A stretch of 64,000 nucleotides of DNA from Nitrospinota bacterium (lineage in GTDB: Bacteria; Nitrospinota_A; UBA7883; JACRLM01). Below are positions 36,038-44,220 of this stretch, one piece after another. Each line of letters starts with the position of its first letter. Position 1 is the stretch's first letter. The stretch is from the NCBI GenBank assembly GCA_016208975.1, contig JACQXA010000002.1:146420-210419 (forward strand), written 5' to 3'. The position numbers and the translations under genes were made by a program. Below the pieces are notes generated by a model. That model made no database searches. It saw only the letters and a program-made list of their open reading frames with translations, and had not been told where the DNA came from.

Positions 36038-38443
36038 TTACCGCTTGAATGAATATCTGGCGAAAGAAGCAAGATCGGCTAACGCGGCTTTCGCTTCAAG
36101 CCTGGAATTTATCCGGCCTATTATTCTGTCCGACTCCAGTTCCGCGGTTTCCCAGTCCGTTTGGCCATCTTTCACCCGCATGTAGTATTTATGGTGTGAA
36201 TAGCGGCGGTGGTCCGCCCCATGGGCGTTTAGACGGAAACGATTGACGCTGGCAAGGTCTGGTTCGCAATAAGACGCATCAGCGTCCACCAGCCTCAAAA
36301 GCAGAATGTCGTCCGAATCCGTGATGAACTCAACATCGGAGGCTTTTGGGGCCGTGTCATAATACACATCCGTATCCACATCTTCAGGGTCCAGCTTATT
36401 CCAATCCAGGTAGCTTACGGACCTTGGCCATATTAGCAGGGGGAGCCAATCGTAACTGCGGACCAGCATTCCACAGTCCCCGGCTTTCCAGAAATGTTTC
36501 AATCGCGCGGGTGAAACGCCGTAACCGCCGCCGCTTTTCCACCGTATCGCTCCGGATGGATGTCGAAGCGCCAGTTTCGCCAGCCGCCTGGAGGAATTGT
36601 CCGGATTTCCGTCCTTGCCCATAAGCGCCCGGGAAAAATCCCCGTCAACCGGGACATCCGGCGCAAGGGCCAGATATTTTTTCCCACGCGCCGCCATCTC
36701 GTAAAGCTTCGGGAAAGTTCCGTCGGATAGAATGATGTCCGGGGCCAGCATGACCAGCGCCGCCCTGGTTTCCGCCGCCTTCATGATAGCCGTCCGTTGG
36801 AACATCGCTCTGGCGCGCCGGAGCTCATTGTGCGGTATCCGTTCGAATCCCCCTGTTGAAATGGATACCGGCAGGATTTTCGCCAGCCTGTTAAACGCGG
36901 GTGAATTTTTGATCCCCTCCGCCAACTCATCCGGCGCGAACAGGGTGTAGCTGACCTCCGGGAAATCCTGTAGCGACGGAAGATTTTTCATGGAAAGGTG
37001 GCAGGGTAGCGCGACACCCGTGTAAAGTCCGGCCTCCCGTTCCGTCATTACCATTGTGGCGATGTTCAACGGCGTCAGGCGCTCCTTCGCGGTAGCCAGG
37101 GGAACTCCGGCGCGCCTTGGCCCCCGAAGCCGTTCCAGGATTAATTCATGGATCCGCCCGCACCGTTTGATGGGGGTGTGGTCTCGAAGGGTACGTTCCT
37201 GCCCGGCCCTGGCTATTTGTTCGCGAACGGAGTCATGCTCCAGGAGGTACGCGGCTTTTTCCTCGCATTCGCCCAGCGACGAATATGTGACAATCTCGCG
37301 ATCCTTATCGAACAGGTCGGCCATGTTGGTTCCGTCATCGGTCAGCAGGCACGCGCCCACGCCAGTGGCCTCGAACATCCGCATGTTGCCCACCTCGCCA
37401 TCCGCGGCCACGGTATGGATGTTCAGGGTTACCCTAGACCGCGCCAGGACCCGGTACATATCCATACCGAAAACGGCGTCCCGGCATTTATCCGGATACA
37501 GGTCTCTTAAACATTTGGATGGCGCTATGGCGTTTACATGACCCGAGCCGTTGTTACCGGCGTTCAATGCGCCCCGAGCCATTTTTATAAGCTCGATGCC
37601 TGCATTGCTGGCAACCTTGCCTTCAAATGAAACCAGCCGCCTCAAAAAGGTTTCGCCGACTCTGTTCAAACCCCCTTGCGCAAGTATTTTCGAGATCCGG
37701 CTGATATGTTCAACGAAAGACGGATCCGGGGCCGACCGGCCCATTTCCCAAACTTGAAGATCTGTCCGCTCCAGCAAATCCGAAAGCATTTTATATCGCG
37801 ACCAATGGGTTTCAGGCATGGCCGGGTATGAACAGCCGGACGAGCCGATGAAAGAAAACCCGATGTCCCTTATGGTGTCCTGGGCGTCAAGCCTGGCCAA
37901 AACAGACTGGTCAAAGGAATGGTAGATTACGTGGGACTGTATGCCGTTTGCGTGCAATTGCCTTTTCAGTTTCGGCGCGCCTACGATTATCAGATCGTAA
38001 TATTGACATTCGCCGGGCGGGATAAGAAAGCTTAAATTGAGGGCCACAAGCCTTACGAATGGAAACCGGCTTAAAAAGGTTTTTTGAATTTCCTCCGGAA
38101 ACAGATTCCCCCCTTGGTAATAGACCACATCCGGTTTGATGGACTCGATCTGCCCCAGAAGGATCTCATGCCGCCAATTGCGGGGTTCATAAGGAAATCC
38201 GTTTTCCCTCGCCCAGGTCTCCTGGGCGATTTTAGCGTCGTAAACGATATCGGACGCCTCGTTCCCCAGCGCGCGCATGGCTTTTGAAAAACTGTCGGAA
38301 TAAAACAGGCCCTGGGCGAATAGGGCGCGCATCTGCTCTTCGTAGGGCTTGTTTTCCAGCCCCGGATTGTTTTCATACACCCCTTCGATGGCCAAGGGAT
38401 AATGGCCCATCGGGGCGATTCTCAAAATGCGGTAATTATCCAT
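36038..38443 (-). CDS. CgeB-type glycosyltransferase fused to MKFHF-family domain
   Basis: 801 residues. Residues 1 to about 440 are a GT-B-like glycosyltransferase of the CgeB (glyco_trans_1_2) kind: VVYYQGGNLFPEE, SFIGSSG, and the donor-binding MRMFEATGVGACLLTDDGTNM followed by HTPIKRCGRIHEL. After a linker, about 460-790, a divergent MKFHF-like domain appears: LAPDIILSDGTF, ARGKKY, RRLAKLALRHPSG, LIWPRS, DVDTDVYY, FITDSDDILLL. Linkage to a glycosyltransferase supports a glycan role for the family. It is 6 bp upstream of the AsnB-like gene and divergent from the oxidoreductase gene. Confidence 0.78.
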   Translation of the reverse strand: MDNYRILRIAPMGHYPLAIEGVYENNPGLENKPYEEQMRALFAQGLFYSDSFSKAMRALGNEASDIVYDAKIAQETWARENGFPYEPRNWRHEILLGQIESIKPDVVYYQGGNLFPEEIQKTFLSRFPFVRLVALNLSFLIPPGECQYYDLIIVGAPKLKRQLHANGIQSHVIYHSFDQSVLARLDAQDTIRDIGFSFIGSSGCSYPAMPETHWSRYKMLSDLLERTDLQVWEMGRSAPDPSFVEHISRISKILAQGGLNRVGETFLRRLVSFEGKVASNAGIELIKMARGALNAGNNGSGHVNAIAPSKCLRDLYPDKCRDAVFGMDMYRVLARSRVTLNIHTVAADGEVGNMRMFEATGVGACLLTDDGTNMADLFDKDREIVTYSSLGECEEKAAYLLEHDSVREQIARAGQERTLRDHTPIKRCGRIHELILERLRGPRRAGVPLATAKERLTPLNIATMVMTEREAGLYTGVALPCHLSMKNLPSLQDFPEVSYTLFAPDELAEGIKNSPAFNRLAKILPVSISTGGFERIPHNELRRARAMFQRTAIMKAAETRAALVMLAPDIILSDGTFPKLYEMAARGKKYLALAPDVPVDGDFSRALMGKDGNPDNSSRRLAKLALRHPSGAIRWKSGGGYGVSPARLKHFWKAGDCGMLVRSYDWLPLLIWPRSVSYLDWNKLDPEDVDTDVYYDTAPKASDVEFITDSDDILLLRLVDADASYCEPDLASVNRFRLNAHGADHRRYSHHKYYMRVKDGQTDWETAELESDRIIGRINSRLEAKAALADLASFARYSFKR

Positions 38444-38534
38444 CGGTAAACCGTATAGTCGCGCTGAAAGGCCAGGTTGTTTTCCATCATCGGGCGTTCA
38501 GGAATATTAACATAAGCCTCGCCAAACCATGTGA

Positions 38535-38563
38535 TTGACAACGCGCCGCTCTGCCCTAAGAAT
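38535..38563 (+). promoter_or_regulatory. candidate sigma70 promoter for the 38713 gene run
   Basis: A consensus TTGACA (38535-38540), 17-nt spacer and AAGAAT (38558-38563, four of six matches) lie in the 269-bp gap between divergent genes, about 150 nt before the oxidoreductase start. The remaining gap shows no gene and no other clear signal. Confidence 0.42.
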
Positions 38564-38712
38564 AGGTAATCGGGCTTTGTCCGGTTGTTTTGGCTCATAA
38601 CGCCTTTATCGGTAAAAAAGCGGCCATCGCGAGGCTAAAAGCTAAAGAATTATCCGGAAAATGCCGATAAAATGGGAAACCGCATGAAAAAACCACGTTC
38701 GGGCCTCGGCGT

Positions 38713-39795
38713 ATGATAATTGTTGGGCAGTTGGGCTGTGGCTATTGGGGGCCAAACCTTCTCCGCAATTTTTCTTCCAGGAAAGATTGCCGGGTTAAAT
38801 GGGTGGCCGAGGTTAGCGCCGAGCGCCAGGCCTATGTCCGCGAAAATTATCCGGACACCCCTGTTACTCCCCACTTCGAAGAAGTGTTGGCGGATCCTGA
38901 AGTAAACGCGGTGGTAATAGCCACACCGGCGGCCACCCATTTCGCCCTGGCCCGAGCCGCGCTTCAAAACGGCAAACATGTCCTCGTTGAAAAACCCTTC
39001 ACCAACAGCGTCTCCCACGCCCAGGAGCTTGCGGCCCTGGCGGCGGAAAAAGGGCTTGCGCTGATGGCGGGCCACACGTTCATTTACAACGCCGCCGTGC
39101 GGTATGTGAAAAACCTGGTGGATTCAGGGGAACTGGGGGACATCTTCTATATTTACTGCCAGCGGCTGAACCTGGGCAAGGTGCGGTCCGATGTCAACGC
39201 ATGGTGGAATTTCGCGCCGCACGACGTATCCATATTGCTATATCTGTTGAATGGCAGTCTTCCGGCGGCGGTCACCGCTGTCGGTTCGGATTACATCCAG
39301 TCCGGCGTCGAAGACGTGGTGTTCGCCACATACTCGTGGGCGAACAAAATGACCGCCCACGTGCACGTAAGCTGGCTTGATCCGGGGAAAACACGCCGGA
39401 TAACCGTGGTGGGTAGCAAGAAAATGGTGGTGTACAACGACATCAGCGACGACAAGATAGCGATATACGACAAAGGGGTGGATCGCATCCCCCGGCTGGC
39501 CCAGCGGATGGATTTCGACCATTACAACGGATATCAGCTTTCCCAGCGCACCGGCGATGTGATATTGCCCAAAATAAATTTCACAGAGCCGCTGAAAGTC
39601 CAGGCGGAGCATTTCCTGGAATGTATCCGGGACGGCAAAGAGCCGCTGACAGGCGCGCGGCACGCCATACCGGTGGTGATGGCCCTGGAGGCGGCCCAAC
39701 GGGCTTTAAAAACCAGGCAAAGCGTTTCGATAGGCCACGAGCATCCGGATTTCAGCGGCCCGTTGGCTGAAACAAGCCTTTCGCACATTAAATAG
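38713..39795 (+). CDS. Gfo/Idh/MocA-family oxidoreductase (WbpB-like)
   Basis: 360 residues. NAD-binding LGCGYWGPNLLRNF, VVIATPAATHF, and VEKPFTNSV (EKP motif), then an alpha/beta domain. Members of this group oxidise UDP-sugar uronates to 3-keto intermediates before transamination. The aminotransferase gene follows 36 bp later, the typical oxidase-aminotransferase pair for 3-amino sugars. It is similar to the N-terminal half of the fusion protein at 58966-60555 (both GCGYWG). First gene of the 13-kb plus-strand run. Confidence 0.87.
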   Translation: MIIVGQLGCGYWGPNLLRNFSSRKDCRVKWVAEVSAERQAYVRENYPDTPVTPHFEEVLADPEVNAVVIATPAATHFALARAALQNGKHVLVEKPFTNSVSHAQELAALAAEKGLALMAGHTFIYNAAVRYVKNLVDSGELGDIFYIYCQRLNLGKVRSDVNAWWNFAPHDVSILLYLLNGSLPAAVTAVGSDYIQSGVEDVVFATYSWANKMTAHVHVSWLDPGKTRRITVVGSKKMVVYNDISDDKIAIYDKGVDRIPRLAQRMDFDHYNGYQLSQRTGDVILPKINFTEPLKVQAEHFLECIRDGKEPLTGARHAIPVVMALEAAQRALKTRQSVSIGHEHPDFSGPLAETSLSHIK

Positions 39796-39831
39796 CCGGT
39801 GTCCGGCTCCCGGCCTTTAACATGGTAACCA

Positions 39832-40941
39832 ATGATTCCTCTGGTTGATTTAAAAGCCCAATACGCCGCCATCCGGCGCGAGATAGACGCCGCCCTGCAA
39901 GGCGTGCTGGACTCCTGCGCGTTCATAAAAGGCGCGAACGTGGCGGCGTTCGAGCGGGAATTCGCCGGGTTTTGCGGCGCCAGCGGATGCGCCACCACCG
40001 GGAATGGAACAGACGCGTTGTATTTGGCCCTCCGCGCCCTGGGAATCACCGCCGGGGATGAGGTAATCACCGTTGCCAACACCTTCATTGCCACCGCGGA
40101 GGCCATAACCCTCGCAGGCGCCAAGCCGGTTTTCGTGGATACGCTGGAAGGCTCCATGCTCTTGGATCCATCCGCGCTGGAATCCGCTATAACCTCCAAA
40201 ACAAAAGCCATAGCCCCGGTGCATTTGTACGGCCAGCCCTGCGACATGGACAGTGTGATGGATATCGCCGGGCGCCACGGCCTGCTCATGGTGGAAGACG
40301 CGGCGCAGGCCCATGGGGCGTTGTGGTCTGGCAAACCGGCGGGAACGCTGGGCCACGCGGGCTGTTTCAGTTTTTTCCCGGGTAAAAATCTGGGCGCTTA
40401 TGGGGACGGCGGCGCCGTGATAAGCGGCGACCAGGAATTGATACGCAAAATCGGTCTATTATCGAACCATGGCCGGTCGGACAAATACCTCCACCAAATG
40501 GAAGGGGTCAACAGCAGGCTGGACGAGCTTCAGGCGGCGGTGTTACGCGTCAAACTGCGATACCTGCGGGAGTGGACGGATAAGCGGAACCGCGTTGCGA
40601 GACTATATATAGAGGCCCTCACCGGCTCAAATGTAAAATTGCCGGAAGTGGATGGGCGTTCTGAACCCGCATGGCATCTTTTCGTTATCCGCGTTGGCAA
40701 CCGGGACGAGCTTCGCGCCAGGTTGAAGGAACAGGGGGTGGACACCGGCGTTCACTATCCCGTTCCACTTCATCTGCAACCGGCCTATGAACGGTTTGGG
40801 ATGCCCGAAGGTTCCTTGCCGGTCACCGAGCGGCACGCCCGGCAAATCCTGAGCCTTCCGATATATCCGGAGCTTTCCGGGGGCCAAGTGGCCCATGTGG
40901 CTGAAATTGTGCGAAAGTACGCCCGGCCGGTGGAGAATTGA
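39832..40941 (+). CDS. DegT/DnrJ/EryC1 PLP-dependent sugar aminotransferase
   Basis: 369 residues. Motifs: NGTDALYLALRAL, VANTFIATAEAI, VEDAAQAHGA and the PLP-lysine segment FFPGKNLGAYGDGG with Lys185. It is of the WbpE type, transferring an amino group from glutamate to a 3-keto UDP-sugar. Pairs with the oxidoreductase just upstream; acetylation could be done by the fused acetyltransferase at 58966-60555. Confidence 0.9.
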   Translation: MIPLVDLKAQYAAIRREIDAALQGVLDSCAFIKGANVAAFEREFAGFCGASGCATTGNGTDALYLALRALGITAGDEVITVANTFIATAEAITLAGAKPVFVDTLEGSMLLDPSALESAITSKTKAIAPVHLYGQPCDMDSVMDIAGRHGLLMVEDAAQAHGALWSGKPAGTLGHAGCFSFFPGKNLGAYGDGGAVISGDQELIRKIGLLSNHGRSDKYLHQMEGVNSRLDELQAAVLRVKLRYLREWTDKRNRVARLYIEALTGSNVKLPEVDGRSEPAWHLFVIRVGNRDELRARLKEQGVDTGVHYPVPLHLQPAYERFGMPEGSLPVTERHARQILSLPIYPELSGGQVAHVAEIVRKYARPVEN

Positions 40942-40948
40942 GCGGAAT

Positions 40949-41983
40949 ATGAGCATCGTCGCCCATCCGTATAACGCGGAGCTTGCCAGCGCATGGGACG
41001 ACTTTGTTTCAAACCAGTCCAGAAACGGGACCATCTTCCACGAACAGCGCTTTCTGGAGTATCACCCGCCCGGCCGGTTTACCGACGCTTCGCTGGTGTT
41101 CCATGAAAATGGCTCCGCTGTGGAAAAAATCATCGGCGTGTTTCCGGCGGCGCTGGTTGCGCAAAATGGAGAGACGAGGCTTGTGTCCCATCCGGGAAGC
41201 TCTTACGGCGGGCTTGTTTACGGGCCGAAAACCACCGCCCGGCAGGTGATGGAGATGGTGGAGGGAATTATAGGACACGCGCAAAGCCTGAAGGCCCAAT
41301 CGGTGGAAATGCGCCTGGCGGAGAACCTGATTTTCTCCGACCCGCCGGATCAGGAGCTGGGCTTCATGCTCTGGCACAGGGGGTTTACGCGCAAATCGCT
41401 GGAGCTGAGTAGCGCCATAAACCTTTTGACCGGCGCGCGTCTTTCCGGGATGAAAAGCACCGTGCGATGGTCCGTGGGCCGGGCGCAAAAAGACGGGGTC
41501 ACGGTGGAGACGGAAAGGCCCGTGGAAGAGGCCTACGCGCTGATAGAGAAAAACCTGGCCGCAAAATACGGGAAGAAACCAACCCACTCACTGGAAGAGT
41601 TGCAGGAACTCAAACGCAGGTACCCGGAACGGATACGCATATGGTCCGCCATGACAGACGGCCAATGCGCCGGAACCACGGTGATATTCGAGGCCAATAG
41701 AAAATCCGTACACGTATTTTACATCGCGCAGGATTACAAATTCTCCAAAGCCCAGCCGCTCTACCTGCTTTTCGACAGGGTTGTCGCCCACTACGCGGAC
41801 ATGGGTTTTGAATGCCTCAACTTCGGTATCTCCTCCCGGGAACGGTGGATAAAATGGGGTATACTTGAGTTCAAAGAAAGCTTCGGCGCCCGCGGCGTCA
41901 CACGGGAAACATGGGCGCTTAACGATTTGGCGGCCCCTAAACCGCACGACGGCCCGCCGCATGAAACAGGTATCCGGCAATGA
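40949..41983 (+). CDS. FemAB-like / GNAT-fold acyltransferase
   Basis: Start at ATG 40949, 7 bp after the aminotransferase stop; the frame is open to 40895 within that gene. 344 residues in the two-lobed GNAT pattern of FemAB-like proteins found in capsule loci: HEQRFLEYHPPGRF, SYGGLVYGP, VRWSVGRAQKDGV, AGTTVIFEANRK, FISQDYK-like YIAQDYKFSKAQPLYLLF, and LNFGISS near the end. Probably attaches an acyl or aminoacyl group to an amino sugar. The donor is unknown. Confidence 0.75.
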   Translation: MSIVAHPYNAELASAWDDFVSNQSRNGTIFHEQRFLEYHPPGRFTDASLVFHENGSAVEKIIGVFPAALVAQNGETRLVSHPGSSYGGLVYGPKTTARQVMEMVEGIIGHAQSLKAQSVEMRLAENLIFSDPPDQELGFMLWHRGFTRKSLELSSAINLLTGARLSGMKSTVRWSVGRAQKDGVTVETERPVEEAYALIEKNLAAKYGKKPTHSLEELQELKRRYPERIRIWSAMTDGQCAGTTVIFEANRKSVHVFYIAQDYKFSKAQPLYLLFDRVVAHYADMGFECLNFGISSRERWIKWGILEFKESFGARGVTRETWALNDLAAPKPHDGPPHETGIRQ

Positions 41984-43467
41984 AACTCAGGGCGCTTCTC
42001 ATCAAGCCGAACATTGTTTCAAGACGCGGTTTCGACATGCTCAACAAAATGACGCCCCCCCTGGGCCTCGGCTACATCGCAAGCGCCCTGCTGGCGGCAG
42101 GGCATGAAGTGAAAATACTGGACATGGTGGCCGAAGGCGCGGGCAGGATGTGGGATTACGGAGCCTCCCATACCTGCCATGGCCTAACAGACGATGACCT
42201 GCTCGATGTTTGCCGGGCCTTCGCTCCGGATGTCGTGGGCGTCACCGGATTCACGACCCAGCATTCCAGGATCGTGGAAATCATATCGGCGGTCAAAATA
42301 GCGTTGCCAGGCGTGATAACCGTGCTGGGCGGCGTGCACGTCACATCCATTCCGGAGATGGTGATGGAATGCTCCGGGGCCGATTACGCCCTTCTTGGTG
42401 ACGCGGAGGAATCCATCGTAGGGCTGTTCGAGGCGGTGTCGCCGGGTAATGCCCAAGCTTTGGAGCGGATAGGCGGGCTTGCGCGGCGGGTGGACGGCGG
42501 GATAGCGGTTAATCCGTTGAACGCCAGGGGGCTGGATATAGGTGGAATAAGGCCTCCGGCGCGCCAGCTGTTACCCAATGAGGCGTATATCAGGCACGGC
42601 ATCCCAATGCCCGTGATCACCTCCCGCGGATGCCCTTACAGTTGCGCGTTCTGTTGCGTGCACGTCAGCCGGGGCCGTTCATACTATTACCGCGACCCCG
42701 CCAGCGTGGTGGACGAGATAGAGTCCGTCGTCCGCGATTACGGTTACGGCACGGTATCGATATTCGATGACGCTTTCAACGTTATTCCGGAGCGGGTTAT
42801 CGCGATTTGCAAGGAGATCAAGAATAGAAGGCTGGGCATAAGGCTGGTGCTCCCCAGCAGTCTGATAATAAGCAGGCTCACGCGGGAAACGCTTTTCTGG
42901 CTCAAGGAGGCCGGATGCGTTTCGGTGGCGCTTCCATTCGAGCATGTGGACGAGAAGATAAGGAACTCCGTCATCAACAAGAACCTCCCTTCATCCCGGT
43001 TCGAGGAAGTGTTGGAATGGTGCAGGGACGTGGGGCTTCTGGCCGTAGTAAATTTCGTTCTCGGCATGCCGGGGGAGACGGAGGAAACGCTCCGCGCCAT
43101 CGTGGATTATGTGGGAAAAAACGCGTTCCGGATGGACGGGGTGGCCAGCTACATCGCCACCCCTTTTCCCGGCACCCCGTTTTACCGGGAATGTGAGGAG
43201 AAAGGGTATCTGGACAGGGCCGCCCCATTTCTGGAGTACGACCTGTATGGAAGCGTGATAGACACTCCATGGATAACGGGGCGGGTGGTGGAGAAATACA
43301 AGACGGAGATCGATTCGGCGTTCAAACGGGCCAGGGAAGGGCTTTTCGATGAAAATATCGTAAGGCGCGCCATCCGCAAGTCCGATAAGGAAGCCATGGC
43401 GTATGTGAACAGCTACTATTTCGAAAAGCGCAACCAGGAGTGGGACAAGAGGGCGGAAATCCGCTGA
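41980..43467 (+). CDS. B12-binding-type radical SAM enzyme
   Basis: 495 residues; ATG overlaps the preceding stop. Cobalamin-type N-terminus (PPLGLGYIASALLAAG, KILDMVAEG, VGVTGFTTQH, VLGGVHVTSIPE, LLGDAEESI). Cluster motif CPYSCAFC (Cys218, Cys222, Cys225), then VSIFDDAFNVIPERV and GMPGETEETL. It lies between the FemAB-like gene and a methyltransferase that begins the phosphoramidate-like block. C-methylation or other radical chemistry on the same glycan is possible. Confidence 0.86.
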   Translation: MKLRALLIKPNIVSRRGFDMLNKMTPPLGLGYIASALLAAGHEVKILDMVAEGAGRMWDYGASHTCHGLTDDDLLDVCRAFAPDVVGVTGFTTQHSRIVEIISAVKIALPGVITVLGGVHVTSIPEMVMECSGADYALLGDAEESIVGLFEAVSPGNAQALERIGGLARRVDGGIAVNPLNARGLDIGGIRPPARQLLPNEAYIRHGIPMPVITSRGCPYSCAFCCVHVSRGRSYYYRDPASVVDEIESVVRDYGYGTVSIFDDAFNVIPERVIAICKEIKNRRLGIRLVLPSSLIISRLTRETLFWLKEAGCVSVALPFEHVDEKIRNSVINKNLPSSRFEEVLEWCRDVGLLAVVNFVLGMPGETEETLRAIVDYVGKNAFRMDGVASYIATPFPGTPFYRECEEKGYLDRAAPFLEYDLYGSVIDTPWITGRVVEKYKTEIDSAFKRAREGLFDENIVRRAIRKSDKEAMAYVNSYYFEKRNQEWDKRAEIR

Positions 43468-43488
43468 TCCAAAGACCCGGTAATAAAA

Positions 43489-44220
43489 ATGGCAATAGAC
43501 GTGGATAAACAGCGGGGGATACTGGAAGGCATTTCACGCCACTATAACGTTTACGAGGGGTTCGACCGGCGGCAGAACGAAGTGGTGGGGGAAATGATGG
43601 CCGAGCGCGTCCGCGGCAAAAGGACCCTGGAATTGGGATGCGCCAACGGGCTCATCACGGGGATGTTGCTTAAAACCGCCGCCGCGCTGGACGTGGTGGA
43701 CGGCGCCGGAAAATACATCGCCGAGGTGACCGCCAAATACGGTCCGGCCATAAGCGCGCATGTATCCCTTTTCGAGGAGTATGATCCCCCCTGCAAATAC
43801 GAGGCGGTGGTCTTCGCCAACACCCTGCATCACATCCATGCCCCGGAGGCGTTGCTGGAAAGGATACGCGGATGGGTGGCGCCCGGAGGCAGGCTGTATA
43901 TAACCGCGCCCAACATGCTTTCCCTTCACAGGCGTCTGGGAGTGCTGATGGGGAAGCTTAAAGACACCCATGACGCGACCGAGCGGAACCTGGCCTTCGA
44001 CCAGCCGGGGCGCTATACCAAGGCCAGCCTTATTGCCCAGCTGGAACGGGCGGGGTACCGTGTAGTGGAGTGCCATGGATTTTTTCTAAAGCCGTTCAGC
44101 CACGCCCAGATGGAAACGCTGGATCCTTCGCCGGAGCTTATGAAAGCCCTCTGCCAGATGGGCAGGGAACTGGAAGAGTACGCAAGCCTTATTTTCGCCG
44201 AAGCGGAGCCTTTAAGATGA
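43489..44220 (+). CDS. class I SAM-dependent methyltransferase, at the head of the phosphoramidate-like block
   Basis: 243 residues. Motif I LELGCANGLITGML, motif II VVDGAGKYIAE, motif IV AVVFANTLHHIHAPEALL, then GGRLYITAPN. Its stop overlaps the start of the PEP-synthase-like kinase by 4 bp. In Campylobacter jejuni two methyltransferases (Cj1419, Cj1420) lie next to the matching kinase gene and are proposed to O-methylate the phosphoramidate. By position this protein is the best candidate for that role here; sequence similarity was not computed. Confidence 0.82.
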   Translation: MAIDVDKQRGILEGISRHYNVYEGFDRRQNEVVGEMMAERVRGKRTLELGCANGLITGMLLKTAAALDVVDGAGKYIAEVTAKYGPAISAHVSLFEEYDPPCKYEAVVFANTLHHIHAPEALLERIRGWVAPGGRLYITAPNMLSLHRRLGVLMGKLKDTHDATERNLAFDQPGRYTKASLIAQLERAGYRVVECHGFFLKPFSHAQMETLDPSPELMKALCQMGRELEEYASLIFAEAEPLR

